A stretch of 46,302 nucleotides of DNA. It comes from an uncultured Caryophanales bacterium (GTDB taxonomy: Bacteria; Bacillota_I; Bacilli_A; RFN20; CAG-826). The stretch is from assembly GCA_902464635.1 (NCBI GenBank), contig CABQKC010000017.1, positions 1 to 46,302 on the forward strand, written 5' to 3'. Below the pieces are notes generated by a model. The model searched no databases. It saw only the letters and a list, made by a program, of their open reading frames with translations, and was not told the origin of the DNA. Below are positions 23,636 through 31,417 of this stretch, in pieces. A program made the translations under genes and the position numbers. Each line of letters opens with the position of its first letter. Within the stretch, counting starts at the first letter, position 1.

Positions 23636-25285
23636 TTAAGAGATTTTGATTGTAAGAGCAGGGCGGTATGTTTGCCAATCAGAATGTATATAATCATGCT
23701 TTAGCCAACCATCATAACTGGCGTAACAAACAAAACTTGGACGCTCACTATCCGGAGAACGAGTCCAGTAATAGCCATTATATGCATATTCTCCAGTTTG
23801 AGTAGCTAGTGAAACACCTCTGGCTCTTGTCCAGTCAGTTGTTTTACTGTAACGTGTTTCGGTCATGCCATTTGCTGTATAAAAGCCATAGGAACTATTT
23901 TTGTAGTCTTTATAGCTTGGCAAGAATACTTTGTCTTGGGTATCTTCACATATATAAGTATTGGTATCGCTTTTTGTTGTAGCTGCGCTATTATCGACAT
24001 TTGTTGTTTCAATATGGCTATTGCCAAGTGCAAATGCGGAGTTATAAAAGTCAGTATTTAACCAATTGCGAACATCACTATATTTGTAGTTGCTTGCTGT
24101 GATTGTTTGACCATCGATTGTTCTATCTGATGGATAACTAAAATATTTACCGACATCCAATAAGGCGCTTGAGAGAATATAACATTCCCCATCATTGTTG
24201 CTAAGGACATTCCAAACAATAGGTTCGCATTTAAACCAATATGTAGTTTCCTTTACAATGAGTGTGCCGTTATCGAATTTGTACTTATCAGTTCTTGGGG
24301 TTGCAATCAATTTAGCGTAATATCCGCCATCAAATAAATACCAACCATTTGATTCGGTAGCCGTTAAGGAATTTAAACTTGCGACTAGCGATTCGTCATT
24401 AACATTTGTCTGAGGATACAAACCATATTTGATTGTTTTTCCATCGCTAGAAACGATTGGTTTTGTAGCATATCTTTCTTCGTCACTTATTATTTTCTCT
24501 GAAGTATAAGTGGCAGTGTAAACCTGGTCCTTAGTGGCCTTAGCTACCTTTGGATCCCATCCACTCCAAGTATATTTGTATTCTGTATCATCGGGTCTAG
24601 TCGGAGTTGCCCCGTCATAGGTTGGAGTAGTTCCCTTCTTAACATCCGTGTCGGTTTCTAAGACAGTTCCATCATAGTTCTTCCATGTGATTGTATATCT
24701 TTCTTCGGGAACAGTTATTTTCTCTGAAGTGAAGGTGGCGGTATAAACCTGGTCTTTGCTGGCTTCTGCCACCTTTGGATCCCATCCACTCCATGTATAT
24801 GTGTACTCTGCATCATCGGGTCTAGTCGGTGTTGCCCCGTTATAAGTAGGGAGAGTCCCCTTCTTAACATTGGTATCGGTTTCTAGGACCGTCCCGTCAT
24901 AGTTCTTCCAAGTAATTGTATACGTTTCCTCAGGAGCAGTTATTTTCTCCGCAGTATAAGTAGCGGTATAAACCTGGTCGGAAGTTGCTATTTTTACCTC
25001 AGGGTCCCACCCTTTAAAAGTGTATTTATATTCTGCATCACTTGGTTTAGTAGGCGTCGCTCCATCATATGTTGGAAGACTCCCTTGTTTAACGTTGGTG
25101 TCGGTCTCTAGGACCGCCCCATCATAATTCTTCCATGTGATTGTATAGGTAGTCTTGGTGATTATTGGGGGAACGCTGCTCCCACCTGAAGTATCTTTTG
25201 TAGATGAACTATTATTCGAGCCACATCCTATTAACGAAAGAGCAACCAACGCTAGATATGGTAATAACTTTTGGCTTTTATTCAT
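23636..25285 (-). CDS. Surface lipoprotein with three 75-aa repeats and a DUF6273-like domain
   Basis: A 549-residue lipoprotein, lipobox LSLIGC with Cys21. Residues 46-270 are three tandem 75-residue repeats of the 'YTITWKNYDG(T/A)VLETDT' type (with 'GWDPKV' and 'DQVYTATYTSEK'), a module common in Firmicutes surface proteins. The remainder (about 290-549) resembles DUF6273: 'VRNWLNTDFYNSAF', 'DKVFLPSYKDY', 'YYWTRSPDS', 'RPALTIKI', a beta-rich domain often found at the C-terminus of secreted proteins. The start is the ATG at 25285 with GGAGG upstream; the open frame begins 7 codons earlier at a weaker start. Its role on the surface is unknown. Confidence 0.85.
   Translation of the reverse strand: MNKSQKLLPYLALVALSLIGCGSNNSSSTKDTSGGSSVPPIITKTTYTITWKNYDGAVLETDTNVKQGSLPTYDGATPTKPSDAEYKYTFKGWDPEVKIATSDQVYTATYTAEKITAPEETYTITWKNYDGTVLETDTNVKKGTLPTYNGATPTRPDDAEYTYTWSGWDPKVAEASKDQVYTATFTSEKITVPEERYTITWKNYDGTVLETDTDVKKGTTPTYDGATPTRPDDTEYKYTWSGWDPKVAKATKDQVYTATYTSEKIISDEERYATKPIVSSDGKTIKYGLYPQTNVNDESLVASLNSLTATESNGWYLFDGGYYAKLIATPRTDKYKFDNGTLIVKETTYWFKCEPIVWNVLSNNDGECYILSSALLDVGKYFSYPSDRTIDGQTITASNYKYSDVRNWLNTDFYNSAFALGNSHIETTNVDNSAATTKSDTNTYICEDTQDKVFLPSYKDYKNSSYGFYTANGMTETRYSKTTDWTRARGVSLATQTGEYAYNGYYWTRSPDSERPSFVCYASYDGWLKHDYIHSDWQTYRPALTIKIS
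24476..25150 (-). repeat. Three tandem 225-bp repeats inside the lipoprotein gene
   Basis: Units 25150-24926, 24925-24701 and 24700-24476 encode the 75-residue repeats. Units two and three are near-identical in long DNA stretches, so unit number could change by recombination. Confidence 0.85.
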
Positions 25286-25440
25286 GCTTCTGCCTCCTTT
25301 AGGCAATGACTAGTAAATTCACCTAGAAATAAATGTGTTTAATATATTTTTAGGAAGTTTACTTGCTAACATTTTATTTTAAAAATAACATCGAGGTCAA
25401 TTTTTCTTAGGCTGGTCGTTGAAGAACATGACATTTTATG

Positions 25441-25465
25441 AGTTGTCGTCATTTTGTAGACAACT
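25441..25465. promoter_or_regulatory. Inverted repeat in the divergent intergenic region
   Basis: AGTTGTC (25441-25447) and GACAACT (25459-25465) are perfect 7-nt arms 11 nt apart, between the divergent lipoprotein and TIR-like genes. It may be an operator. The rest of the 306-bp gap (25286-25591) is AT-rich promoter-like DNA without a supportable ORF. Confidence 0.35.
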
Positions 25466-25546
25466 GAAATCTTATTAATAAATGTAGGTATGCCTGTTAT
25501 TAAATTACGATTGGTCCATGTTTACTATTATTTAGAAAAATTATTG

Positions 25547-25555
25547 TGTTAGAAT
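25547..25555 (+). promoter_or_regulatory. Extended -10 of the TIR-like gene
   Basis: TGTTAGAAT, an extended -10 with TAGAAT at 25550-25555, is 37 nt before the ATG at 25592; AAAGG precedes the ATG. Confidence 0.5.
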
Positions 25556-25591
25556 TAGTCAATCAAAAGATAAATAACAAAGGCTATTTTT

Positions 25592-27034
25592 ATGGTTAAG
25601 AAATACAAAACGGTCTCCATTATATATGGCGGTAGTGGACGTAATTATGCGACAAAGATGAAAAATCTTATCGATAAGCTTTCAAGCGAAAAGAAGATTC
25701 CGATACGTTCCCTTATCGTAATGGATTCAATCTTAACAGGAGACTTGCTTTCTAGCATTACATCTTTATTTAATGGAAGTGATTTGTGCGTTACTTTCTT
25801 AACTTCTGATGATTTAGCAAATGGAAAAGGAAGATTAAGGCAAAATGTCGTATTTGAATTAGGAATGGCTATATTTCATCTAGGAAAAGAGAAATGCATC
25901 TTGCTTAGCGATTTTGAACCAAAAGAAGATAATGTCGAATTACCTAGCGACCTTAACGGAATTGAAATAAAGCATTTCAACAAAGGAAGCGAAGATGAGG
26001 TATTTAAAGAAGTAGTAAAGAAGGTTCTCCTGCTTTCTAAAGATATCGATAGATTAAATGGACAGCCTATTGAACTTCCTAGTTACGACAAATTGATAAC
26101 AAGAGAGAAATATAGGGTAGATTATGAAAACCTATTCGAGAAAACTAGCGATACACTTAGCCTACCTGAAGTATTAAATGATTGGTATGAAGAATGTAAG
26201 TCACTAAATAGATATGACGAAAAGGCCATCTATTTTATTGAAAGGGTTGGCTTCCTTCCTATATTTGGTAAGCGTGACGGGGTTAAGGAGTGGTGTTTGA
26301 AAATTGAACCTCTTTTGACTACCTTTAGCGACCTAGATATTGAAGAATATTCCTTATCTACATTGAATTTTGTCAAGAACACGATTCTAGCCCTTATTGA
26401 ATATGTTTCATTTTCTTTTGGCTTTGCCCCTAAAAAAGAAAAAGTATATAGAGATATAGTCCTTGCTTTAGAAGAAGAAAGCCCATCAGATGGGAAGATT
26501 ATCAATCCATTAATCATGACTGTCTATTATGACTATCTAGGTCTATCGTATTTACATCTATATGAATTTAGCAAGAAAAAAAACCATCTAAAAAAAGCAA
26601 TCGAATTATTCTCGATTCTAGTAGATAAATATGTTGATCTAATTGATACATCAATGGGGGTATGGTCTGGCTTTGTTTTCTATAACCTAGCTAGGGCCTA
26701 TAGAAAAATGTTTAATCTAACTAATGATGAAGAAGATGAAATGATGGCCATGCGTTATTATAAGAAAGCTGGGACGCTTAGAAGGCGCTGGCTTAATAAA
26801 ATCTATTGGGGAAGGCAAGTTAGGAATGCCCTTTCGAGTGAATATTTCACATCAGAACTCGATTATATTGATTTCCAAGAGGAAGTTGGACTTATCGATA
26901 AAGAAGAATCCTTAAGTGAATTCAATAGGTTAAAGACCGAACTAGGCGATTATTATAATGATGACGAAAAGTTAGAGAAGCTTTCCTTAATCCAAGACAA
27001 GATAAACGAAAAGATAAAGAATAAATCGTTATAG
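25592..27034 (+). CDS. TIR-like (PF10137-type) protein with helical C-terminal region
   Basis: A 480-residue protein. Residues about 5-135 match the TIR-like domain found in CBASS/Pycsar effectors and 'predicted nucleotide-binding' proteins: 'SDLCVTFLTSDDLANG', then 'RLRQNVVFELGMAIFHLGKE' with the probable catalytic Glu (E89), and 'ELPSDLNGIEI'. Such domains cleave NAD+ when activated. Residues about 165-480 are alpha-helical with pairs that look TPR-like ('YLGLSYLHLYEFSKKKNHLK', 'FYNLARAYRKMF'). There is no STING, cyclase or transmembrane domain and no nucleotide cyclase gene beside it. It may be a stand-alone sensor-effector of antiphage defence, or a regulator; the function is inferred only from the TIR-like part. 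It is transcribed alone, divergent from the repeat lipoprotein. Confidence 0.78.
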   Translation: MVKKYKTVSIIYGGSGRNYATKMKNLIDKLSSEKKIPIRSLIVMDSILTGDLLSSITSLFNGSDLCVTFLTSDDLANGKGRLRQNVVFELGMAIFHLGKEKCILLSDFEPKEDNVELPSDLNGIEIKHFNKGSEDEVFKEVVKKVLLLSKDIDRLNGQPIELPSYDKLITREKYRVDYENLFEKTSDTLSLPEVLNDWYEECKSLNRYDEKAIYFIERVGFLPIFGKRDGVKEWCLKIEPLLTTFSDLDIEEYSLSTLNFVKNTILALIEYVSFSFGFAPKKEKVYRDIVLALEEESPSDGKIINPLIMTVYYDYLGLSYLHLYEFSKKKNHLKKAIELFSILVDKYVDLIDTSMGVWSGFVFYNLARAYRKMFNLTNDEEDEMMAMRYYKKAGTLRRRWLNKIYWGRQVRNALSSEYFTSELDYIDFQEEVGLIDKEESLSEFNRLKTELGDYYNDDEKLEKLSLIQDKINEKIKNKSL

Positions 27035-27149
27035 ATGTCTATTGACTTCAAATGATGTTGAAATTTTTTCAATCGACTTATCAAATATCATAAAAATATG
27101 TAAATTCGGGTTTAGAATTGCTATTGTTAGATAACCTTAGGAGAACAAC

Positions 27150-27728
27150 ATGAAAACCATAAAGGATAAATATCTAGTAGTAGGGGCTGATTTTGCTGGC
27201 TTTCCATTAAAGGAAGCCGTATGTGAACATCTTCGTAAGAAGGGATGGAAGATTGAAGACTTAGGAGTTAGAAAAGACTCTGATCCAGATGACACCGAGA
27301 ATATGTTCCATAGAGTCGGACTTAGGGTTGGCTCTAAAATTTCTGAAGGCGAATATGAAAGGGCCTTGCTTTTCTGTGGGACTGGCATGGGAATTCATAT
27401 TGCCGCCTCTAAATGCCCACATGTCCATGCTGGGGTAGTCGAAAGTGTACCTGCTGCTAGAAGGGCCATAACTGGAAACGGGGTAAATGTCTTGGCCATG
27501 GGTGCATTTTATGTAGCACCTGCGATGGGATGCGATATTGCCGATGCCTATTTAAGTGCTTCTTTAGGAAGTGACCAGACCTGGTGGCATAATTTCTATG
27601 AATTCCATAAATTAGCAATAGATGAATTAGAAGCATTTGATTATGAAGAATATAAAAAGAATGGCTTCAAACTCAAACATCTAGGCGACTATCCGCTTAA
27701 ATTAGAAGATAAGCCAGAAGATAAATAA
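27150..27728 (+). CDS. RpiB/LacA/LacB family sugar-phosphate isomerase
   Basis: A 192-residue aldose-ketose isomerase of the RpiB fold. Landmarks: 'VVGADFAGFPLKEAV' at the N-terminus, 'LLFCGTGMGIHIAASK' with the catalytic Cys (the family usually has CGTGIG), and 'GNGVNVLAMGAFYV'. The tail after about residue 150 is longer than in ribose-5-phosphate isomerase B, with 'DQTWWHNFYEFHK', so a different sugar phosphate (for example a tetrose or hexose phosphate) is possible. AGGAG precedes the ATG and a terminator follows. No sugar kinase or transporter is adjacent. Confidence 0.85.
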   Translation: MKTIKDKYLVVGADFAGFPLKEAVCEHLRKKGWKIEDLGVRKDSDPDDTENMFHRVGLRVGSKISEGEYERALLFCGTGMGIHIAASKCPHVHAGVVESVPAARRAITGNGVNVLAMGAFYVAPAMGCDIADAYLSASLGSDQTWWHNFYEFHKLAIDELEAFDYEEYKKNGFKLKHLGDYPLKLEDKPEDK

Positions 27729-27746
27729 GAATATAGATATATAAGA

Positions 27747-27776
27747 GGGTGTAGGAACGACCTATATCCTTTTTTT
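27747..27776 (+). terminator. Terminator of the RpiB-like gene
   Basis: GGGTGTAGG (27747-27755) pairs with CCTATATCC (27761-27769) with two G-U pairs, followed by seven T residues. Confidence 0.85.
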
Positions 27777-27805
27777 GTTTATAAAGTATTCGTAATTTTA
27801 TCCTG

Positions 27806-27834
27806 TTGTAATTTCAATTCTTTTATAGTTTAAT
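27806..27834 (+). promoter_or_regulatory. Promoter of the TetR-oxidoreductase unit
   Basis: TTGTAA (27806-27811), a 17-nt spacer and TTTAAT (27829-27834). The predicted start, near 27841, lies inside the operator palindrome that follows. Confidence 0.55.
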
Positions 27835-27839
27835 TAAAT

Positions 27840-27856
27840 TGTCAGTCTGACTGACA
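27840..27856. promoter_or_regulatory. TetR operator candidate, 17-bp perfect palindrome
   Basis: TGTCAGTC-T-GACTGACA is a perfect palindrome with a single central base, placed at the predicted +1 and 7 nt before the tetR-type start codon. Its length and position suit TetR autorepression. Confidence 0.8.
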
Positions 27857-27863
27857 TATTATT

Positions 27864-28490
27864 ATGAACGATATTCAATCAAGGAAAACCATCCACAAAG
27901 AAAAGGTAATCCGCGTCGCGTTAGATTTTTTCTCTACCTTTGGGATAGAGAATTCTAAAGTAAGCGATATAGCAAATAAGGCAAACCTAACCGAAAGGAC
28001 GGTATTTAGGTATTTTGCTACTAAGAACGACCTTGTCCTTGCCACGGCTTTGTTATTTTGGAATTCGACATCTTCTAGGATTAATAAATTAATGGAAGAA
28101 GAACAAAATAAATCGTTGAAGGGAATTGATAAAGTCAGGTTTATATTAAACCAATATGCAAGTCTATATGATTCATCTAAGAAAGAACTCATATTTTGTG
28201 ATGAAGCCGAGACTTATCTAAGTAGATGTGGCAAATCAATATTATTAAGCAATAGGCCTCCGATTGATTTTTATAAAAGTAATGAACCATTAGCCAAGGC
28301 GATTAAAGATGGGATATTGGATAAAAGCATTAAAGATAATAAGGATATAGGACTTATATATCTAAATACATATGATGGGCTTCTTGGATTTATGCAAAAG
28401 CTTGCTTTAAGTGAGGAGCTAAGCAAGGAAGAAGATGCAAGAAGAAGACTAGATTTATTTATTGATTCTTTAATAAAAATGTACATATAA
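27864..28490 (+). CDS. TetR/AcrR family transcriptional regulator
   Basis: A 208-residue regulator. The N-terminal HTH (residues about 15-58: 'ALDFFSTFGIENSKVSDIAN' and 'LTERTVFRYFATKNDLV') is typical of TetR. The remaining helical part would be the ligand-binding and dimer domain, without a recognisable subclass. It leads a unit with the FAD oxidoreductase and reductase genes, starting 10 nt before the first of them. No clear Shine-Dalgarno; the operator palindrome occupies the short leader. It most likely represses its own operon until a ligand, plausibly the substrate of the downstream enzymes, binds. Confidence 0.88.
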   Translation: MNDIQSRKTIHKEKVIRVALDFFSTFGIENSKVSDIANKANLTERTVFRYFATKNDLVLATALLFWNSTSSRINKLMEEEQNKSLKGIDKVRFILNQYASLYDSSKKELIFCDEAETYLSRCGKSILLSNRPPIDFYKSNEPLAKAIKDGILDKSIKDNKDIGLIYLNTYDGLLGFMQKLALSEELSKEEDARRRLDLFIDSLIKMYI

Positions 28491-28500
28491 AGGAGGACTC

Positions 28501-30036
28501 ATGGAACATAGTTATGATGTAATCGTAATCGGGGGAGGTAATGGCGGACTTGCTAGTGCTGCTAGTTTTGCAGTCGCAGGGAAAAACGTAATCCTATTTG
28601 AAAAACACAATATCCCAGGCGGATGCGGGACTTCTTTTAGAAGGGGTAGGTTTGAATTTGAAGTAGCCCTTCATCAACTTTCGCACATGGGAACAAGCAA
28701 AAAGCCAGGTGAATTAAGGAAATTATTTTCTAGATATGGAATTTTGGATGAAATAGATTGGATCCAAATCAAAGAGCTTTACCGTGTCAATTTCCCTGAT
28801 GGGACTGGGATTAGCCTTCCTACAAGTAGAATTGAATGTGAAAAACATCTCTCTTCTTTATTCCCTAACGAAAAAGAAGGGATACATAAATTCTATGATA
28901 TCGTCTATAAATTTTTAGATGAAGCGAATGAATTTGCTGCCAAAAGTGCTTCTTCAGTTGGTGAGCCAGGTGCATTAAAGAAAGCTATCATGAAAGTAGG
29001 GTTCCCTAAGTTATATCCTACATTAGCCAAATATGGATTGAAGAGTACCCAGGAAGTATTGGATGAATGCTTCAAGGAAAAGAAATTGCAAATGGCTGTT
29101 TCTACCTATTGGTGTTTTATGGGCATGCCTCCATCAAGATTCCCATTTTCAATACTAGCTAAATGCATTGGCTTCTATCTAGAAGATAAGCCTTTCTATC
29201 TAAAAGGCACATCTATGATGATGAACCAAGCTATCGCAGAAAGTATCAAAAAGCATAACGGGGTCATTAAAACTAGCACGGCCATAAAGAAAATCATCAT
29301 TGAAGACGGAGTCGCCAAAGGAGTCATTGATGAATTTGGAAATAAATATTTTGCCAAGAAGATTATCTCAAATATCTCTCCTACTGCTACTTATGGAAAT
29401 CTAGTTGATGAAGATAAGATTCCTCTTGAAGCTAGGGAATACCTAAAGCCATATACAGTAGGTATATCTGCGATTACTTGCTTTATTGGACTAGACTGCA
29501 CTCCAGAAGAAATAGGATTCAAGACTTCATTTACCTTGAATTATAAATCAATGAATCCAAATAAGGATTTTGATGATGCTTATAAATTATTGCCAGAAAA
29601 TGATGCGATGGTTGCAACTTGCTATACAGTTGATGATCCTAGCGTTTCTCCAAAAGGCACCTCAGTTATAACGGCTGGAACACTTAAATATGGCGAAGCT
29701 TGGGAAAAGCTTGACCCAGAAGAATATTTTAAGGCCAAGCAAGAAGCAGGTAGGCGTATTGTTGCTAGACTAGAAGAATTATATCCAGGCATAAAAGACC
29801 ATATCGAAGAAATGGAAATAGCGACCCCATTGACCCATATGCGTTATCTTGGCCATCCAGGCGGGGCAATATATGGATATGAACAGGATTTGAACCAATC
29901 CGTATTCTTCTTCCCAACCGAAAGCAAGATAAAGAACCTTGAATTTGCATCGGGCTGGGTCAATGCCTGTGGCTTTGGACCAAATTATACCTATGCCGAT
30001 AAATTAGTAAGCAAAATCCTAAAGGAGATGAAATAA
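28501..30036 (+). CDS. CrtI/RetSat-like FAD-dependent oxidoreductase
   Basis: A 511-residue flavoprotein of the phytoene desaturase / carotenoid isomerase / retinol saturase superfamily. The Rossmann motif GGGNGG lies at residues 11-16 in 'VIVIGGGNGGLASAASFAVA', followed by 'LFEKHNIPGGCGTSFRRG' and the C-terminal FAD-binding 'WVNACGFGPNYTYADKL'. Members oxidise, isomerise or saturate conjugated polyene or lipid substrates. No carotenoid biosynthesis genes are nearby, so saturation or isomerisation of a host- or diet-derived polyene, lipid or steroid-like compound is as plausible as carotenoid synthesis. AAAGGAGG precedes the ATG, and 1 nt separates it from the reductase gene. Confidence 0.85.
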   Translation: MEHSYDVIVIGGGNGGLASAASFAVAGKNVILFEKHNIPGGCGTSFRRGRFEFEVALHQLSHMGTSKKPGELRKLFSRYGILDEIDWIQIKELYRVNFPDGTGISLPTSRIECEKHLSSLFPNEKEGIHKFYDIVYKFLDEANEFAAKSASSVGEPGALKKAIMKVGFPKLYPTLAKYGLKSTQEVLDECFKEKKLQMAVSTYWCFMGMPPSRFPFSILAKCIGFYLEDKPFYLKGTSMMMNQAIAESIKKHNGVIKTSTAIKKIIIEDGVAKGVIDEFGNKYFAKKIISNISPTATYGNLVDEDKIPLEAREYLKPYTVGISAITCFIGLDCTPEEIGFKTSFTLNYKSMNPNKDFDDAYKLLPENDAMVATCYTVDDPSVSPKGTSVITAGTLKYGEAWEKLDPEEYFKAKQEAGRRIVARLEELYPGIKDHIEEMEIATPLTHMRYLGHPGGAIYGYEQDLNQSVFFFPTESKIKNLEFASGWVNACGFGPNYTYADKLVSKILKEMK

Positions 30037-30037
30037 G

Positions 30038-31204
30038 ATGGCTAAAAGAAATATAAAGGAAACTCTTCTTTCTACCTTAGTCCACGGGGAAGAAACCTTA
30101 AATAATATCGCGACTTTACGTAAACTAAATAGAGATAAGCTAAGCCCAACCCCAACCGATATTGCTAGCAAAAGAATCCATCCAAACCAATTAGAATTAG
30201 TAGTTAATGAAATTATCGATACCAAAAAAGGAGCGAAGATTATTAGATTAGTATCATCTAATGGCTATCTTCCTCCATTCCAGGCTGGACAATATATCAA
30301 TATTGTTTTTGAAATTGATGGGATTAGGACTACTAGGCCATATAGCATTTCTAGTTCCCCTAAGCAAAGAAGTTATTATGAAATAACAGTCGCAGAGATT
30401 AAGAATGGATTTGTCAGCGACTTCATCCTTAATAATGTAAAAGTAGGGGATAAATTACTTTCTTCTGCCCCAAGCGGACATTTTGTCTATAATTCTGCCT
30501 TCCATAAAAATAAATCTCTTTTCCTAGCAGGAGGATCTTCAATTACACCATTTATGTCGATGGTTCGCGATATCCTTCTAAGCAAGGAAGATAGGGATGT
30601 GGTGCTTCTTTATGGATCTAGAAACCTAGATACTGCTATATATCATGAAGAATTAACTGATCTAGCATCTAGATTTAGCAATTTCAAATACCAGCTTGTA
30701 TGTAGCGATGCCCCCGAAACCTATAAGGGAGAGAAAGGCTTACTAGACGAAAGGATAATAAAAAAATACGCTCCTGATTATCTATCTAGGACCGCTTATA
30801 TTTCTGGGCCAAATATCATGCACAAGTTCTGCAAGGATACTTTATTGAAGACGGGAATGAAAAACAAAGACATTAGGGATGAAGTATTCGGGACGATTAA
30901 CGATGTAACTAAGGAAGAAGGCTGGCCAAAATCCATCAAGGGTGATGAAATATTTAAGATTAAAGTAGGGGACAAGGTTATAGATGCCAAATCTAGCGAA
31001 TCCATCTTAATTGCCCTAGAAAGAAATAACATCAGGGTCAACGTATGTTGCAGGAGTGGCGAATGTAGCCTTTGCAGGGTTAAGCTAATTTCTGGCAATG
31101 TATATCTAGCAAACGGGATGCTACTTAGGAAAGCCGACGAGAAATTTAATTATATCCATTCCTGCAAATCTTATCCAAATAGCGATCTAGAAATCGAATT
31201 ATAA
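30038..31204 (+). CDS. Flavin reductase with C-terminal 2Fe-2S ferredoxin domain
   Basis: A 388-residue electron-transfer protein with an N-terminal extension of about 45 residues, then a ferredoxin-reductase-type FAD domain ('RPYSISSSP' flavin motif), an NAD(P) domain ('LFLAGGSSITPFMSM') and a plant-type 2Fe-2S domain with CX4CX2CX29C (C338, C343, C346, C376). It resembles the reductase component of oxygenases and vanillate-type systems. Directly after the FAD oxidoreductase gene it probably supplies NAD(P)H electrons to that enzyme, which would imply a reductive reaction. A terminator follows. Confidence 0.87.
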   Translation: MAKRNIKETLLSTLVHGEETLNNIATLRKLNRDKLSPTPTDIASKRIHPNQLELVVNEIIDTKKGAKIIRLVSSNGYLPPFQAGQYINIVFEIDGIRTTRPYSISSSPKQRSYYEITVAEIKNGFVSDFILNNVKVGDKLLSSAPSGHFVYNSAFHKNKSLFLAGGSSITPFMSMVRDILLSKEDRDVVLLYGSRNLDTAIYHEELTDLASRFSNFKYQLVCSDAPETYKGEKGLLDERIIKKYAPDYLSRTAYISGPNIMHKFCKDTLLKTGMKNKDIRDEVFGTINDVTKEEGWPKSIKGDEIFKIKVGDKVIDAKSSESILIALERNNIRVNVCCRSGECSLCRVKLISGNVYLANGMLLRKADEKFNYIHSCKSYPNSDLEIEL

Positions 31205-31208
31205 AGTC

Positions 31209-31236
31209 AAGAGGTCAGTTGGCCTCTTTTCTTTTT
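31209..31236 (+). terminator. Terminator of the TetR-oxidoreductase unit
   Basis: AAGAGGTC (31209-31216), loop AGTT, GGCCTCTT (31221-31228, one T-G pair), then a T-rich tail. Confidence 0.85.
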
Positions 31237-31417
31237 GAATAGATTCCTAACCTAATTAAATTACATCATTTAAGTTGATTTAAATACATGCCCCCTCTAG
31301 AATTATGCTCAAGAGAAGAAACACATGGATAGAATTACTATTCAACTCGAAAGAAAATAGTCTAAGGGTTAAAGCGTTTTTTCTTGCCTAGAAAAGTAAT
31401 AGAAAAGGAGGTTAATC

